Positions 15,118 through 25,500 of a DNA stretch of 64,000 nt are shown here, piece by piece. A program made the position numbers and the translations under genes. Positions within the stretch are counted from its first letter, which is position 1. Each line of letters begins with the position of its first letter. Source of the stretch: Hippopus hippopus (lineage: Eukaryota; Mollusca; Bivalvia; Cardiida; Cardiidae); contig OX328101.1 of the NCBI GenBank assembly GCA_946811185.2, forward strand, positions 19,886,122 to 19,950,121, given 5' to 3'. The notes below the pieces were generated by a model. It was not told the DNA's origin and made no database searches. It saw only the letters and a list, made by a program, of their open reading frames with translations.

Positions 15118-15157
15118 AGCTCTTTTCAGAGCTAACCCAACAGTCCTTTTCAGGACT
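15118..15157 (+). terminator. Tandem histone-type stem-loops, right TIR
   Basis: AGCTCT-TTTC-AGAGCT (15118-15133) and AGTCCT-TTTC-AGGACT (15142-15157), spaced by AACCCAAC. Only the second is followed by CATCTACCACGAAAG. No obvious gene directly precedes them. Confidence 0.75.
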
Positions 15158-15284
15158 AACCATCTACCACGAAAGTTCTATCTTTTTTCAAATTGTCAAA
15201 CTTCTTTCTTTTAGAAGAGTTACACTCCAAAGAGTTACACTCCAAAGAGCCACACTCCAGAGAGTAAAAAAAACTCAGAAAAAG

Positions 15285-15560
15285 ACTAAGTCCAACTCAG
15301 TGCTCAGGCTTTTAGAGAGAGAGAGAGAAATCATCCTTAGATGCAGAAAAAACTAAGTCCAACTCAGTACTCAGTCTTTTAGAGAGAAAAAATCATTCAT
15401 AGGGTGAAAAAAACCAAGTCCAACTCAATGGTTAGGCTTTTTTAGAGAGAGAGAGAAATCATCCATAGATGCAGAAAAACTAAGTCCAACTCAGTGCTCA
15501 GGCAATTAGAAAGAGAAATCATTCATAGGTGAAGAAAAAAACTAAGTCCAACTCAATGGT
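15285..15560 (-). repeat. Array of ~60-bp repeats in right TIR
   Basis: Mirror of 2880-3165, with the core CTAAGTCCAACTCAGTG in about five units. No protein is supported here; the short frames across it are by-products of the repeats. Confidence 0.85.
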
Positions 15561-15744
15561 TAGGCTGGGCCCCCTCAGTGGACAATACTTAGCCTTTTAT
15601 TGCAAAATAAATGTTTATGTGGATTCTCGGACTTTATCGTTTACTCGACCCCCCCTTTGTGAACTGTTGCAGAGGGATAAATTCCTTCAGGGTAGGCCAA
15701 ACTGGGACAAATTCTCTGTAGGGTAGGTAACGTAGGCTCTACAG

Positions 15745-15777
15745 GGACGGGATAATAAGGATCGTATTATCCCGTCC
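15745..15777 (-). other. Terminal hairpin, right end
   Basis: Mirror of the left terminal hairpin: 13-bp perfect stem, nine bases from the right terminus. Confidence 0.8.
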
Positions 15778-15786
15778 ATTACTACT

Positions 15787-15792
15787 CTTATG
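15787..15792 (+). repeat. Target site duplication, right copy (CTTATG)
   Basis: CTTATG follows the right terminus (..CTACT). Removing the element and one CTTATG restores a continuous family B MITE. Confidence 0.88.
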
Positions 15793-15906
15793 ATTCTATC
15801 GGTTGTTGGACAAAATAGATTTTAAGGACATATAGTTATATGATGCCATAACTGGTAAAATGCATCAAGGAAATGCATAAGACCCCCTTTTCACAGAGAA
15901 TAGCTT
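15787..15906 (-). mobile_element. Family B MITE, right half
   Basis: Continues ATTCTATCGGTTGTT.. as in the unsplit copy at 63737, ending AAGACCCCCTTTTCACAGAG. Confidence 0.8.
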
Positions 15907-16014
15907 ATACAGTTATGTTTGATGGTTTGTATGTTATCTTACGGCGTTATCTAAAAGTATTTTTATCATTTTACAGTGACAACTCACTCGTTCACGTCTT
16001 TCCAAGCCCAGGGT

Positions 16015-16225
16015 TATAACTCTTAGGCTGCTAAGCGCGAACCATGGACCTTTTTGCGGACAGTGTAGAATCAAGATCAGACTGCACAGAACGTGCAGTC
16101 TGATCTTGGATCTACACTGTCCGATGAGGAGATATCTATCCTCGAAAAAGTACCCTTGAAATAGCAAAATTTTGGTTTATACTATCGGCTTGAAAGTTTC
16201 ATTTTAGTTATTTAGCAGGATTAGA
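16015..16225 (+). mobile_element. Family A palindromic MITE, full length
   Basis: TTAGGCTGCTAAGCGCGAAC..GGACAGTGTAGA..palindrome..CACTGTCCGATGAGGAGATA..TTTAGCAGGATTAGAGTT. Confidence 0.8.
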
Positions 16226-16349
16226 GTTAAAGCTTTTTGACACAGTACATCCCAACATTACCAGCAGCAACCAGAAGGAATCAAATCAGAATTTTCCGCT
16301 GACAAATTTATTGCATTGTATCTCTACCATACAATCGCATGTTTTAACG

Positions 16350-16580
16350 ATTTAAGGTCTACGGCCCCTAACTCCCATATTAAAAGACGGAAGCTGCCGA
16401 GACTGGCCGAATAGCCTTTACGAAATCGTCGATATTACACGATATTTACCGATAAGTTAGTGAGTCTACGGACCCTAACTCTCACATTAAAAGACGGATG
16501 CTGCCGAGATTGGCCGAATAGCCTTTACGAAAACGTCGATGTTTACCGATGAGTTAGGGGCCGTAGATCTTAAAGGCCAA
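16350..16580 (+). repeat. Family D dimer repeat
   Basis: Two direct ~115-bp units, each GGTCTACGG.CCCTAACTC..GAAGCTGCCGAGA.TGGCCG..GAAAACGTCGATG-like, ending in an inverted CTAACTC/GAGTTAG border. Confidence 0.78.
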
Positions 16581-16960
16581 AATATCAAAGCAGGTGTATG
16601 CATAATACATTTAGATTTAAATCATACCATTTAAAAGTATGAAAAATATAGTGGAGATGACAGTCTGTTATCATGTGGTCGGGCCATATGTTAGTCGCTG
16701 GCAGAAAAAAGAATTTTGAAATCAGCCAAAAAGTAAACAAAAGACACAGCTACCTGGCAGGTTTTAACCTAGTTTTGAAATCAATTTCTCAGTCCGCAAC
16801 TAACACTTGGACCAACCGTACAATGACAGACTGCTATCTTCACAATAATTTCCATTCTTTTAAATGGTATGATAGAAATTCAAATGCGTTTAAACACACG
16901 CTTTGTTTACTTTTGGACTTTATTGTTACTATAAGTAACATTTTCCCATTTTCCAACAAG
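16575..16960 (-). mobile_element. Family F element
   Basis: TTTAAATCATACCATTTAAA, AGTATG, CAGTCTGTTATCATG and AGTCGCTGGCAGAAAAAAG, shared inverted with 30190-30560. Confidence 0.7.
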
Positions 16961-17454
16961 ATATTCTTGTTTTTCAAGGATCAATACCTTCCTTTGAGCA
17001 ACACGTATTTTGTCGTCCGAAAAAAACCCTTCATTTTGGACAAGCCTGAAATTTCATCATCTGCATGAATCTGAAATGTTTGCCTGTTACACATCCGTAG
17101 TTTTTTTTTTTTTGTAAAAAAAAAGCGTAAGCGTGTGCGTGACATATTCAAAATTTCGTGCATTTGGAAGAAAAAATGATAAAATCGCCTGGCCAAAAAA
17201 CTGGTCAATCAATAAAACCTGTTTCTTCTTATACGTATTACTCGAACAAATTGACATGAAATAAATGACCTCTATTACCATATATTACATGCTTGAATTA
17301 CTGTCCAAACTTAGCTTCGGCTAATGTCGTCTGCATGCGGAACTATGTGCACGATTTTTAATTCTTATGCGGCTAGTAGATTTGTCGTGTCTTTAAAAGA
17401 TACTTAAAATACCGGAAATAAACACGATTTTATTGGTTTAAATTGGTAATACGT

Positions 17455-17520
17455 GGCCGATGACATAGATCTAAGATGCACTTTCTGTGCAGTCTGATCT
17501 TGATCCATGTCATCCGCCAA
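17455..17520 (-). mobile_element. Family A fragment
   Basis: CTTTCTGTGCAGTCTGATCT..CATGTCATCCGCC, decayed palindrome. Confidence 0.55.
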
Positions 17521-17824
17521 AGCTCTAATATTTTTACTATGGGAGTGTAAGGGTCAAACCCGACATTTACCGTTAACAGAATTCCCGTACGGTCCGATTA
17601 TACCCGATGATATAAATATTCACTCTTTAATTATTCTTTGCATAAAGGTCAATTTCAGATCAATTTGTTCGAGTAATAATGTTATGTGATCCTTTAAACA
17701 AACCGTGAATAAAAGAGGTAGAAATTGGAGACTTCAATCAAACTTTGAATGCAGCCATAGACAAGATGAAGTCGAAAAGTATCGATAGAATTGCCATTAC
17801 TTAAGTCTTTAACACCGAATAAAT

Positions 17825-17990
17825 GGCCAAGCTTGGTGAGAAGGTATTTCACTGCATCTGCAAAAGTATCGACTCATGCAAGCCTGCGCAGTCCGCGCAG
17901 GCTGACCTGTGTCGAAGACTTTTGCTATTTATAACTATTTTGCTTATTAAAGGTCCATTTTACGTCATGATTTCATTTGGCACCGTAATC
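17825..17990 (-). mobile_element. Family B MITE, partial
   Basis: Palindrome AGCCTGCGCAGTCCGCGCAGGCT with flanking GTATCGACTC and GTGTCGAAGAC. Confidence 0.7.
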
Positions 17991-18039
17991 CTAGTTTTAC
18001 AATTTATTCTTTTTTTGCCATCGGCTAGAATTTGACAGA

Positions 18040-19500
18040 CTGACCTGTCATACATAGACTCCGACAAATATCCATATGTTTAAATGTTATGAATTAAATT
18101 TGCATGCACTTTGACGCCCCTGCCCCCTTCACCGATTTGTTTAGTTTTTGCCGCTGCTGGGCCTGTAAGTGTTGTTATAGCGTCGACAGACGAAAGCAAC
18201 TGGGCGTAGTGGTCGCTCATTGGGACTTTTCTATTGGGCTCCTTTCCCCAATTCCTTACTGCTCAAGCTCAATGCTCGGTAACTTGACATCGTAATACAA
18301 TTATCATACAGGAGCATTTTAGCATTCTTTTCGACAAGTGGAACAGTAGGTGGATAACAGAATTAAAGCATAAAGTAGACTGTTAATTGAAATATTTAAT
18401 CGAGTGAACGATTCTGCAGTCACTTTGAGTATGTTTGTCCCCCCTTTCTAAAAAAATACATAGCGACCTTCAACAGCCCTTGTTATTGTTAAACTATCCA
18501 CCGAAATCATTGTGAATAACCCTTTGTCAATATTTTCAAAGATTGCTCACAAACAGGAAGTGATCAAACCGACGCTATTGGAATTTCGGTATCTATTTTT
18601 AGTCATTACGTTCGAAAACCGATTGCAGTGACATCTACTTTACCCGTCTATGAGATGGAATAAAGAAGATGTCGCTGCGATCGTTTTTCGAATGTCCCCA
18701 GGCCGTCATTTTTGACAATGTAACGTCCGAATGATAGAAAAGGAAAAAAAAAATGAACGGACTGGAACCCAGGCTATGCATCAGTGTACTTGAGCTAAGA
18801 CTGTATTTTGTTTTCAGTAACAGGCATATCAAAGTAGCGTTCGTCGAAGTTAAGTAAAGTTAGTATGTTTAAAAAGCTATCAGTTGTATGTCTAATTTTT
18901 GAACCCCCTTTGTGTAAAAAAGACAATTAAACAATGTATGAAAGGTATTTACAAAAGGCCGTTCATTACAAAAAAGCAGTTTATTACAAAAGTAATTTAA
19001 CATAGCTATCCGATACGTCGAAACGTTCTGCCTTACTTTTCATGCGCAGACACCTGATACCAGAGTATTCTTTAAAGTGATCTCTGTCGGGATAGTGCCC
19101 GTGGATCGTGTGAGTAACCGATGTATCATAAAAAGGGACTGCAGCACCCAAGCAAATTGACCTGTGTGTTCGTGTACCTAAGCGAGCAGTCTCGACATAT
19201 TGTATACCAATGACAAGATAATACACGCCCTCTAATGATTGCATTTAGACATTAAAGTCTTGCAACGGGGTTGACAAATCAAATTTTGTATGAGGTTTGT
19301 CGTCTCATTGGCCAGCTGTATTTATCGCGCTTAATAACACTAGTCTAGAAATGTCACTATCTCCAACTACGCGTGGTACGAGCATGGTTCTTTCTCGGCT
19401 TATTAGTGAGCTAGTAACGTATTTCGATTGGTTGGTGATTCCTTCATACATTGATTGTTATCATATTTTTTTAATATTTGATAAACAGGTTTCTGATGTG
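18040..19500. other. No gene seen; upstream region of GT92
   Basis: Mostly unique sequence. The 86-codon minus-strand frame at 18984-19244 resembles nothing known to me. Confidence 0.4.
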
Positions 19501-19526
19501 CTTTAGTGACACAGAGGTTTGAAAAA

Positions 19527-22500
19527 ATGGACAAGAGTCGGCTTTTCTTAGTCGGGATATTATTGGTCACTCTACTACAGACGTTAAATTTACTAATGTT
19601 ACATACAAGAGAAAGCACAGAAACCTTTAGATTACCAGTGGAAAAGCGCCATCTGAAGGTAATTACTCCTGATTTTTCATCAGTGTCATTTGATTTCGCT
19701 TCCATGATACAAAGTGTGGATCTTGACTGAACCAAATAGGGAACATCTTCTGTTTAACATTCTATTAGTTAACAAAAGTACTATTTTGAAAATTTTGATA
19801 GTAGAAGTTGACCTATTGGAGAGAAGTATATCTAACGACGTAAGTCGTGTGTGTGGTGTCCGTGGTTGTGAGGCAGAGCGTCGTAACCATAGGGTCCCGA
19901 GTTCGATACCCGGGAGAGAGTGTCAACTTTAGGATTGTTCATTGGCCCAAACATTCTGCGCGAGTAGTTCCGAGGAAGCAGAATCGAGAGAGATTAGTAT
20001 AAGTTTTAATAACTCAATCGATGTAAAACAAGACAAATTTATGATGCATGGCATCATAGAAGCCGCAATCATTTGGTGGACAGTTTCAGAAATATTGACT
20101 CTCTTGAAAAATTGTGATTCCATTTTTGTATCTGTTTTTTCCCCCCACAAATGGAACATCATGAAACTGGTACTAAAATGCAGGGGAAAAAACAGATTAT
20201 AATAGGCATTAAAAAAAAAAGGCAGAAGTGATTATTATTATAAAGTGACAGTGTTTATGTGAAATAAAAAAAAAACATGTAAAAGCATTGGAATTTTTAA
20301 ATTTCCACTCGAAATTTGAAAATGGAGAAATTGTACCAGTCCTTGAGCTTTCTGTACATGTTTATCTCATAAAATTCGATAAAGTAAATGCAGAGTTATA
20401 CCCCCATTATCAGAACTTCCAAAATGGCCCTCGTAAAGAGAGCTAATTCATTTTGTCAATAACTCTTAAAAATGCACCGTATCTCTTAAAATTCTCCGCT
20501 TGATATGATGTGCAAAATTAACTCTTCACCACACAGTCCCGAGTTTTAACGATCCTGAAGAAGAAAGCCTCTAGAAAACATTGTGGGAAAAGGAGAAAAT
20601 GCTGGTAACCAGCATTTTCTCCTTTTCCCACAGTGTTTTCTACCCTTTCTAACACAATTTTCTCCATTTGAGCCACAAAAAGAATTGTCTTCTGCAACTG
20701 CCTTCAATTTGGATCAGTCTAACTTTTTGTCGTTTGGTAAAGAGTTAAGGAAAAAATCTGTCTTAATCCTTTAAAATTACTATTGGCAAACGATACATTT
20801 CTGAGCATAATAATTTATTTGAGCAGTATTTGTAACTTTAAGAAAGCTTTTATGAGGTTTGAAATTAAAGCCTTTCTTGTGTTATTTCGACAAGAGTTAG
20901 CCCCTTTTGAAGTACAGTATCTTTGTATTTTGCCCCTAAACAAATGATTTTCTTTTCATTGTTTTACTCCGCATACATTATGTTATTATATGAGCGACAT
21001 TAATAACAATAAACAACTGTTCGTAGGAAGTATTTGGCATGTGTCCTTAAAGGGGCAATAAACAAAATTTTGAAAAAAAAAAAAAAATATCCAATGTGGA
21101 TGGACAGTTGGTATTTTGAAAGAAAAAATCATAAGCACGTGACCGCTTACTCTTAGCTGCGGAAAAATGTCCTCTGTTTTTCTTATGTGTTCAAAATGTA
21201 TTTATCCTTTGATAAGCTACAACGGTTTTCCCGTTGCTGACGGAACAGTAAATTCTGTAATTCCTTGGGTTTTCTACATGGATCTATAACATTGTTTTAG
21301 TTTGAAACCGTCAATGCACGCAAATGAAAATCACCAGACTTTGTTAAGATTTTCTATAAAACTTGTGAACTAAATCTAGTCAAATGCTCCCTTAAACAAT
21401 TAAACTGCTGTGAGTTTTCGGATTATGTTTAAATTTCTTTTACTGACTGAAGTTGAAAAAACTTCTGTTCAGTCAAATGGTATTACTATGGTTATCATAC
21501 TTGCATTTTTACAGATTCTATCAGGGACAGTAAACAAAAATGATTCACATGAGCGTCAGGCCAAAGAGGACAGAGAAAACTTATATGAGCGTCGGTCAAT
21601 AACCCGGATTCACGGTTTGCCTCATGAAATCCTATTACTCAGCGCTGTAGTTACAAATACGAGTGCATTTTGGAACGTCGTAGCAGTACAAGGTTGGCTC
21701 AAACGCGGTCACAATAAGAGAACAACTTTCTATTGCTGCACGCAACATCGTGACGGTGTCCTGAAATATCAGGGTAAAGCTGAAACCCAACACTGGATAG
21801 AATACCAGAAAGCCCCATACGGAGCTTGGCAATTTCAGTGCAGTTTAACACCGAGAAATCTTACAGACTTACCACTTGGAGTAACAATTTTTCAACATAT
21901 AGGCCATTCTGGTGATGATTGTCCCACTGACCTAGACAAGTACGTGAAAACAGACTTTGCATACAAGCGACAAGGGATAGCGATATTCCTTAAGGTAAGT
22001 ATACAAAGGATGTTGTACGTAGAAATTTGGCCAAAACTACGGTGTTACGTGCAGTTTTTTTTGTACTATTCATTTGTAATGACGATTACGAGTAACCTGC
22101 CCAGTGGTAAAAAGGGGTATAACCCTTTACCAAACAATCCCTGGTTTTTACGACCCAGAGGAAGAAGACTTCTGAAAACATTGTGGGAAAAGGAGAAAAT
22201 GCTGGTAATCAGCATTTTCTCCTTTTCCCACAATGTTTTCTACTCTTCTAAAGTCAAGGTTCAATTTCTGATTCACATTTTGTTTTGTCGTCTGCAAATG
22301 CTTTCAATTTGGACAAGTCTAAAATTTTGTCGTTTGGTAAAGAGTTAATGTATCTTCGTTATACATTAATCCACGCAAGTCGGTGCCTGTCATGGATACG
22401 AGATTCTGTCAAAAAAAAAAGGAAATAAATCAACGGCTGAATCATAAGGTAGAATGGTACTTCTACATGCAGAAAATGTACTAAGAGCAAAGATTTCGAC

Positions 22501-25500
22501 CAAAGTCAGCCTTTGGAGCTGACCTAGGTTGATGCCTTTTGCACTTGCAAAAACCACCTTTTCACAGCTCATGACCTTTTTGACCAGGACTTTAATCTGC
22601 AATATTCTTTTTTTTTTCTACAGGTAGATCTATTCTTTTTTATATGCGCACGTATTTGCAGTCTGATCGTTGTCTACACTCTTCTTACAATACATGTACG
22701 GGTACATCCATGGTCGTGTACAGCAGGGTTACGGCTCATTTTCCTTGCAGGTATTATACAGTGCTCTCGACTTTAACGATCTTCTAGCATGGTTTGAGAT
22801 GCATAGACTCTTTGGTATTGACAAGGTCCTCGCATACGTCACTGATGATCTCAACACGAACGCTACACGAGTACTCCGACATTACAAACGGCTTGGCCTT
22901 TTAGAAGCAATTCACTACCCGATACCTGGAAATGGTAAAACGTTTTTTTTTTTTGTTTGTTTATTCTGTTGTTTGTCTGTCTGTTCTGCACCAAAGTATT
23001 GCACATGTAAATGACGAGGAATCCAGTAGTTAAAAGTCAGAGAAATGGTCTATTGAATTGAATTCATAGTTACTAACCCCTATCCTGCTAAATAAAAGAA
23101 AAGAAACTTTCAAACCGATAGTAAAAACCCAAATATTCCTATTTCAAGGGTATTTTTGGAGGAAAAATGTCTCCTTATCAGACAGTGTAGATCCAAGATC
23201 AGACTGCACGTTCTGTGCAGTCTGATCTTGATCTACACTGTCCTCAAAAGGTCATTAAGTCGCGCTCAGCAGTCTAAGGGCTAAACATCGATTTTAGAAA
23301 AAAGTTCTGAGATTTTTAGAAGCCATTCGTGATGATTATTGTCTGGAAACCGTACCTTTTTCGTGCCATGCTGCCGGTAGACCAAAAGGTTGACGCCGGT
23401 CATCACGCGGTTTAAACCAAGAAACCTTGATGTGAGAGTCTTTTCTCAAATACTACCGTCTCCCAGACATTGATGGTCACCCATGAAAGCGGTTTTCCCG
23501 CTAATATCCTAAGGCTTCTCATCATACACAAACCAACCAATCAACCAACCAACCCAAACCAACCAACCAACCAAAACAGACCGACCCACCAATCGTCTGA
23601 CCGATCGACCCACCTACCCATCAACTAACCGACCGACCGACCGACCCATCCACCCACCCACCAACCAACCAACCAACCAACCAACTAACCAACCAATCAA
23701 CCAACCAACCAACCAACCAACCAACTTTTCCTGACGAGAATCGTAGAGTCCATGCAGCGGCTTAAACCAGCATGCAATCAGCTTGTAAAAGGAGACAATG
23801 TAATAAAGTTTCGAAAACTACGGTAACTTTTACTTAGATGAAGACTACCGTAAGACGAGTCTGTGAAAAAATTAGGTTCGGAAAAAAAGAGCCGGTCGTA
23901 TTTTTACGAGAATTCTATTTACTTTTTCACCTCTGTAACAAATGGTATAAATCTGTATCAGAAAAAACTCGCCTGATTTTTCACTACGCATGCGCATACG
24001 GATTTAAAACAAACACGATATATATGAATTCCACCGAAAAAGAAACCCTGATACGAGTAGATCAAAAAACGTCGCATAAATGACAATAATTGCTACTCTC
24101 CGTGCATCTGTGCAAAGATTCTAGAAGACACTGATTGGTTTTTAAGAAAATCAAACTAGAACTGCCAGACCAATACACTCAGCAAAACTTCTAACCGGCC
24201 ACTTTTGTTTCTGCTGTAAATTTGACCAGGTAATAGACAGGTAAATAAAAACAACTTATAACATATGTCTGAACGTTACACATGGTATTGTAATGAAAAG
24301 ATTCTCGATTTTGCCGATAAAAGGCATCTCTTTTTCAAAAAGGGAAAACACATCGTTTGCGCATGCGCGATGTCTATCAGACAAACCAGGTTAAAAAGAG
24401 AAGCATACATTACTGAAATTTCATCAGCAATAAGGAAAAACATGAAAACTATTTTCTGCACAAAAATATAAGCCGACAGAAGGAGCGTGAACTTTTCAAA
24501 AAATAATTTTTAAATTTTCAATGTTAAGTGAATGAATATATAGTTATTTCATTTGAACAACGGAACAAGTCAACAAATTCTTTTGAAACTTAGGCTGGAG
24601 TATGCTTTTACTCTGGTCAGTTATTCTCCAAAAAATCAAACTGAATGAAGTGCTCTTTTCTGGACAGAGGATGCCAGAAGAGGTCTGCGGGGAATTCCGG
24701 TTTAAAGGTGGCCGTTTAGAAGTTTTGATTACTGTACATATTGGCCGTTGTTTATGTTTCAGAAATATCGTGTTAGGCAATGTACATATAGTAATGCTAA
24801 ATTGCTACATTGATAAATAGACACCGGATACAAGTACACACAAAAATTACAGAAAAAAAAACCACGTCGACTTAACGTACCACTCAAGGTAATTATATGG
24901 TAAAGAACCCGTATTATTTCATGCTTTCCGGTAGTTTATCGAATAATAACGATGGAATATTTTTTTTTATATTTCATGATTACGACCAGTGAAAAATACC
25001 GATTTTATTTCTAACTCTTCATTTGAAGGCGGAAACAGTAGTTCCCGAGCACTAGTTACCTAGGAAAAATGCGCGTGCCACTCAGCCAGATGGAAATATG
25101 ACGTTATTTACCCTACATCTCTCGCGCTTTACGTAATATTTTGATGCGTTGTTATGCCACGGGGAATTACCGAAAAGAACTGTACTGGATTATAATGCAA
25201 TTCCCCTTCCCTCCCCAAAAGGATTAGCAGCATGAAATGAATAGATAGTTGAATTTATTTCATCTCGTGAACATCATCGGTGATATTTTTACTCGTGGCT
25301 GAGTAACTCGTGAAAATATTACCGATGATGTTCACTCGATGAAATAAATTTCGATTTTTCACAAAAAAAAAAAAAAAAAAAATCCTCTATTTCACCAACC
25401 ATTTTTAATGAAATTCTAAGTATCATTCTTTAGAATTATTGCGAAAAAAATAAAATAAGTAACTAAAAGAAGACAGGAACGCTGTTCTCCCAGTTGCAAC

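Larger units (their letters stand above)
2657..15786. mobile_element. Polinton/Maverick-like element encoding protein-primed DNA polymerase B, 13.13 kb
   Basis: Seen: the two ends are inverted copies of each other over about 1.8 kb. The element begins AGTAGTAATGG and ends with its complement, and it is flanked by CTTATG on both sides. Inside are a full-length protein-primed family B polymerase and about seven further genes. Left-half genes run on the minus strand and right-half genes mostly on the plus strand, so the layout is nearly palindromic. Known: Polintons/Mavericks have 6-bp target duplications, 5'-AG termini, long inverted repeats and a pPolB. Odd: I could not find the usual integrase, FtsK-like ATPase, protease or capsid genes, so the element either moves with help in trans or belongs to a distinct PolB-only lineage. 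The TIRs look about 99% identical by eye, which suggests a fairly young insertion. Confidence 0.9.
13990..15786 (-). repeat. Right terminal inverted repeat, about 1.8 kb
   Basis: Inverted copy of the left end. This side keeps the intact version of the 75-aa gene (14646-14873). Confidence 0.9.

Noticed and set aside
14857..15356. Frames of 81-92 codons in both TIRs with repeated SSIFKLS/KFYLQ-type text
   Set aside because: They are translations of the stem-loops and 27-bp repeats, identical in both TIRs, without promoter or codon bias. Not genes.
15529..15726. 65-codon frame in each TIR end
   Set aside because: It crosses repeat units and the terminal region, with no supporting motif.
2657..15786. 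Endogenous herpes- or parvo-like virus
   Set aside because: Polymerase type, 5'-AG ends and the 6-bp duplication fit Polinton-like elements; no herpes or parvo gene is seen.
18984..19244. 86-codon minus-strand frame upstream of GT92
   Set aside because: No similarity recognised and no promoter or neighbour support.
21410..22348. 312-codon uninterrupted frame
   Set aside because: Only 21515-21994 is coding (GT92 exon 2). The rest is intron and a family C MITE read through.
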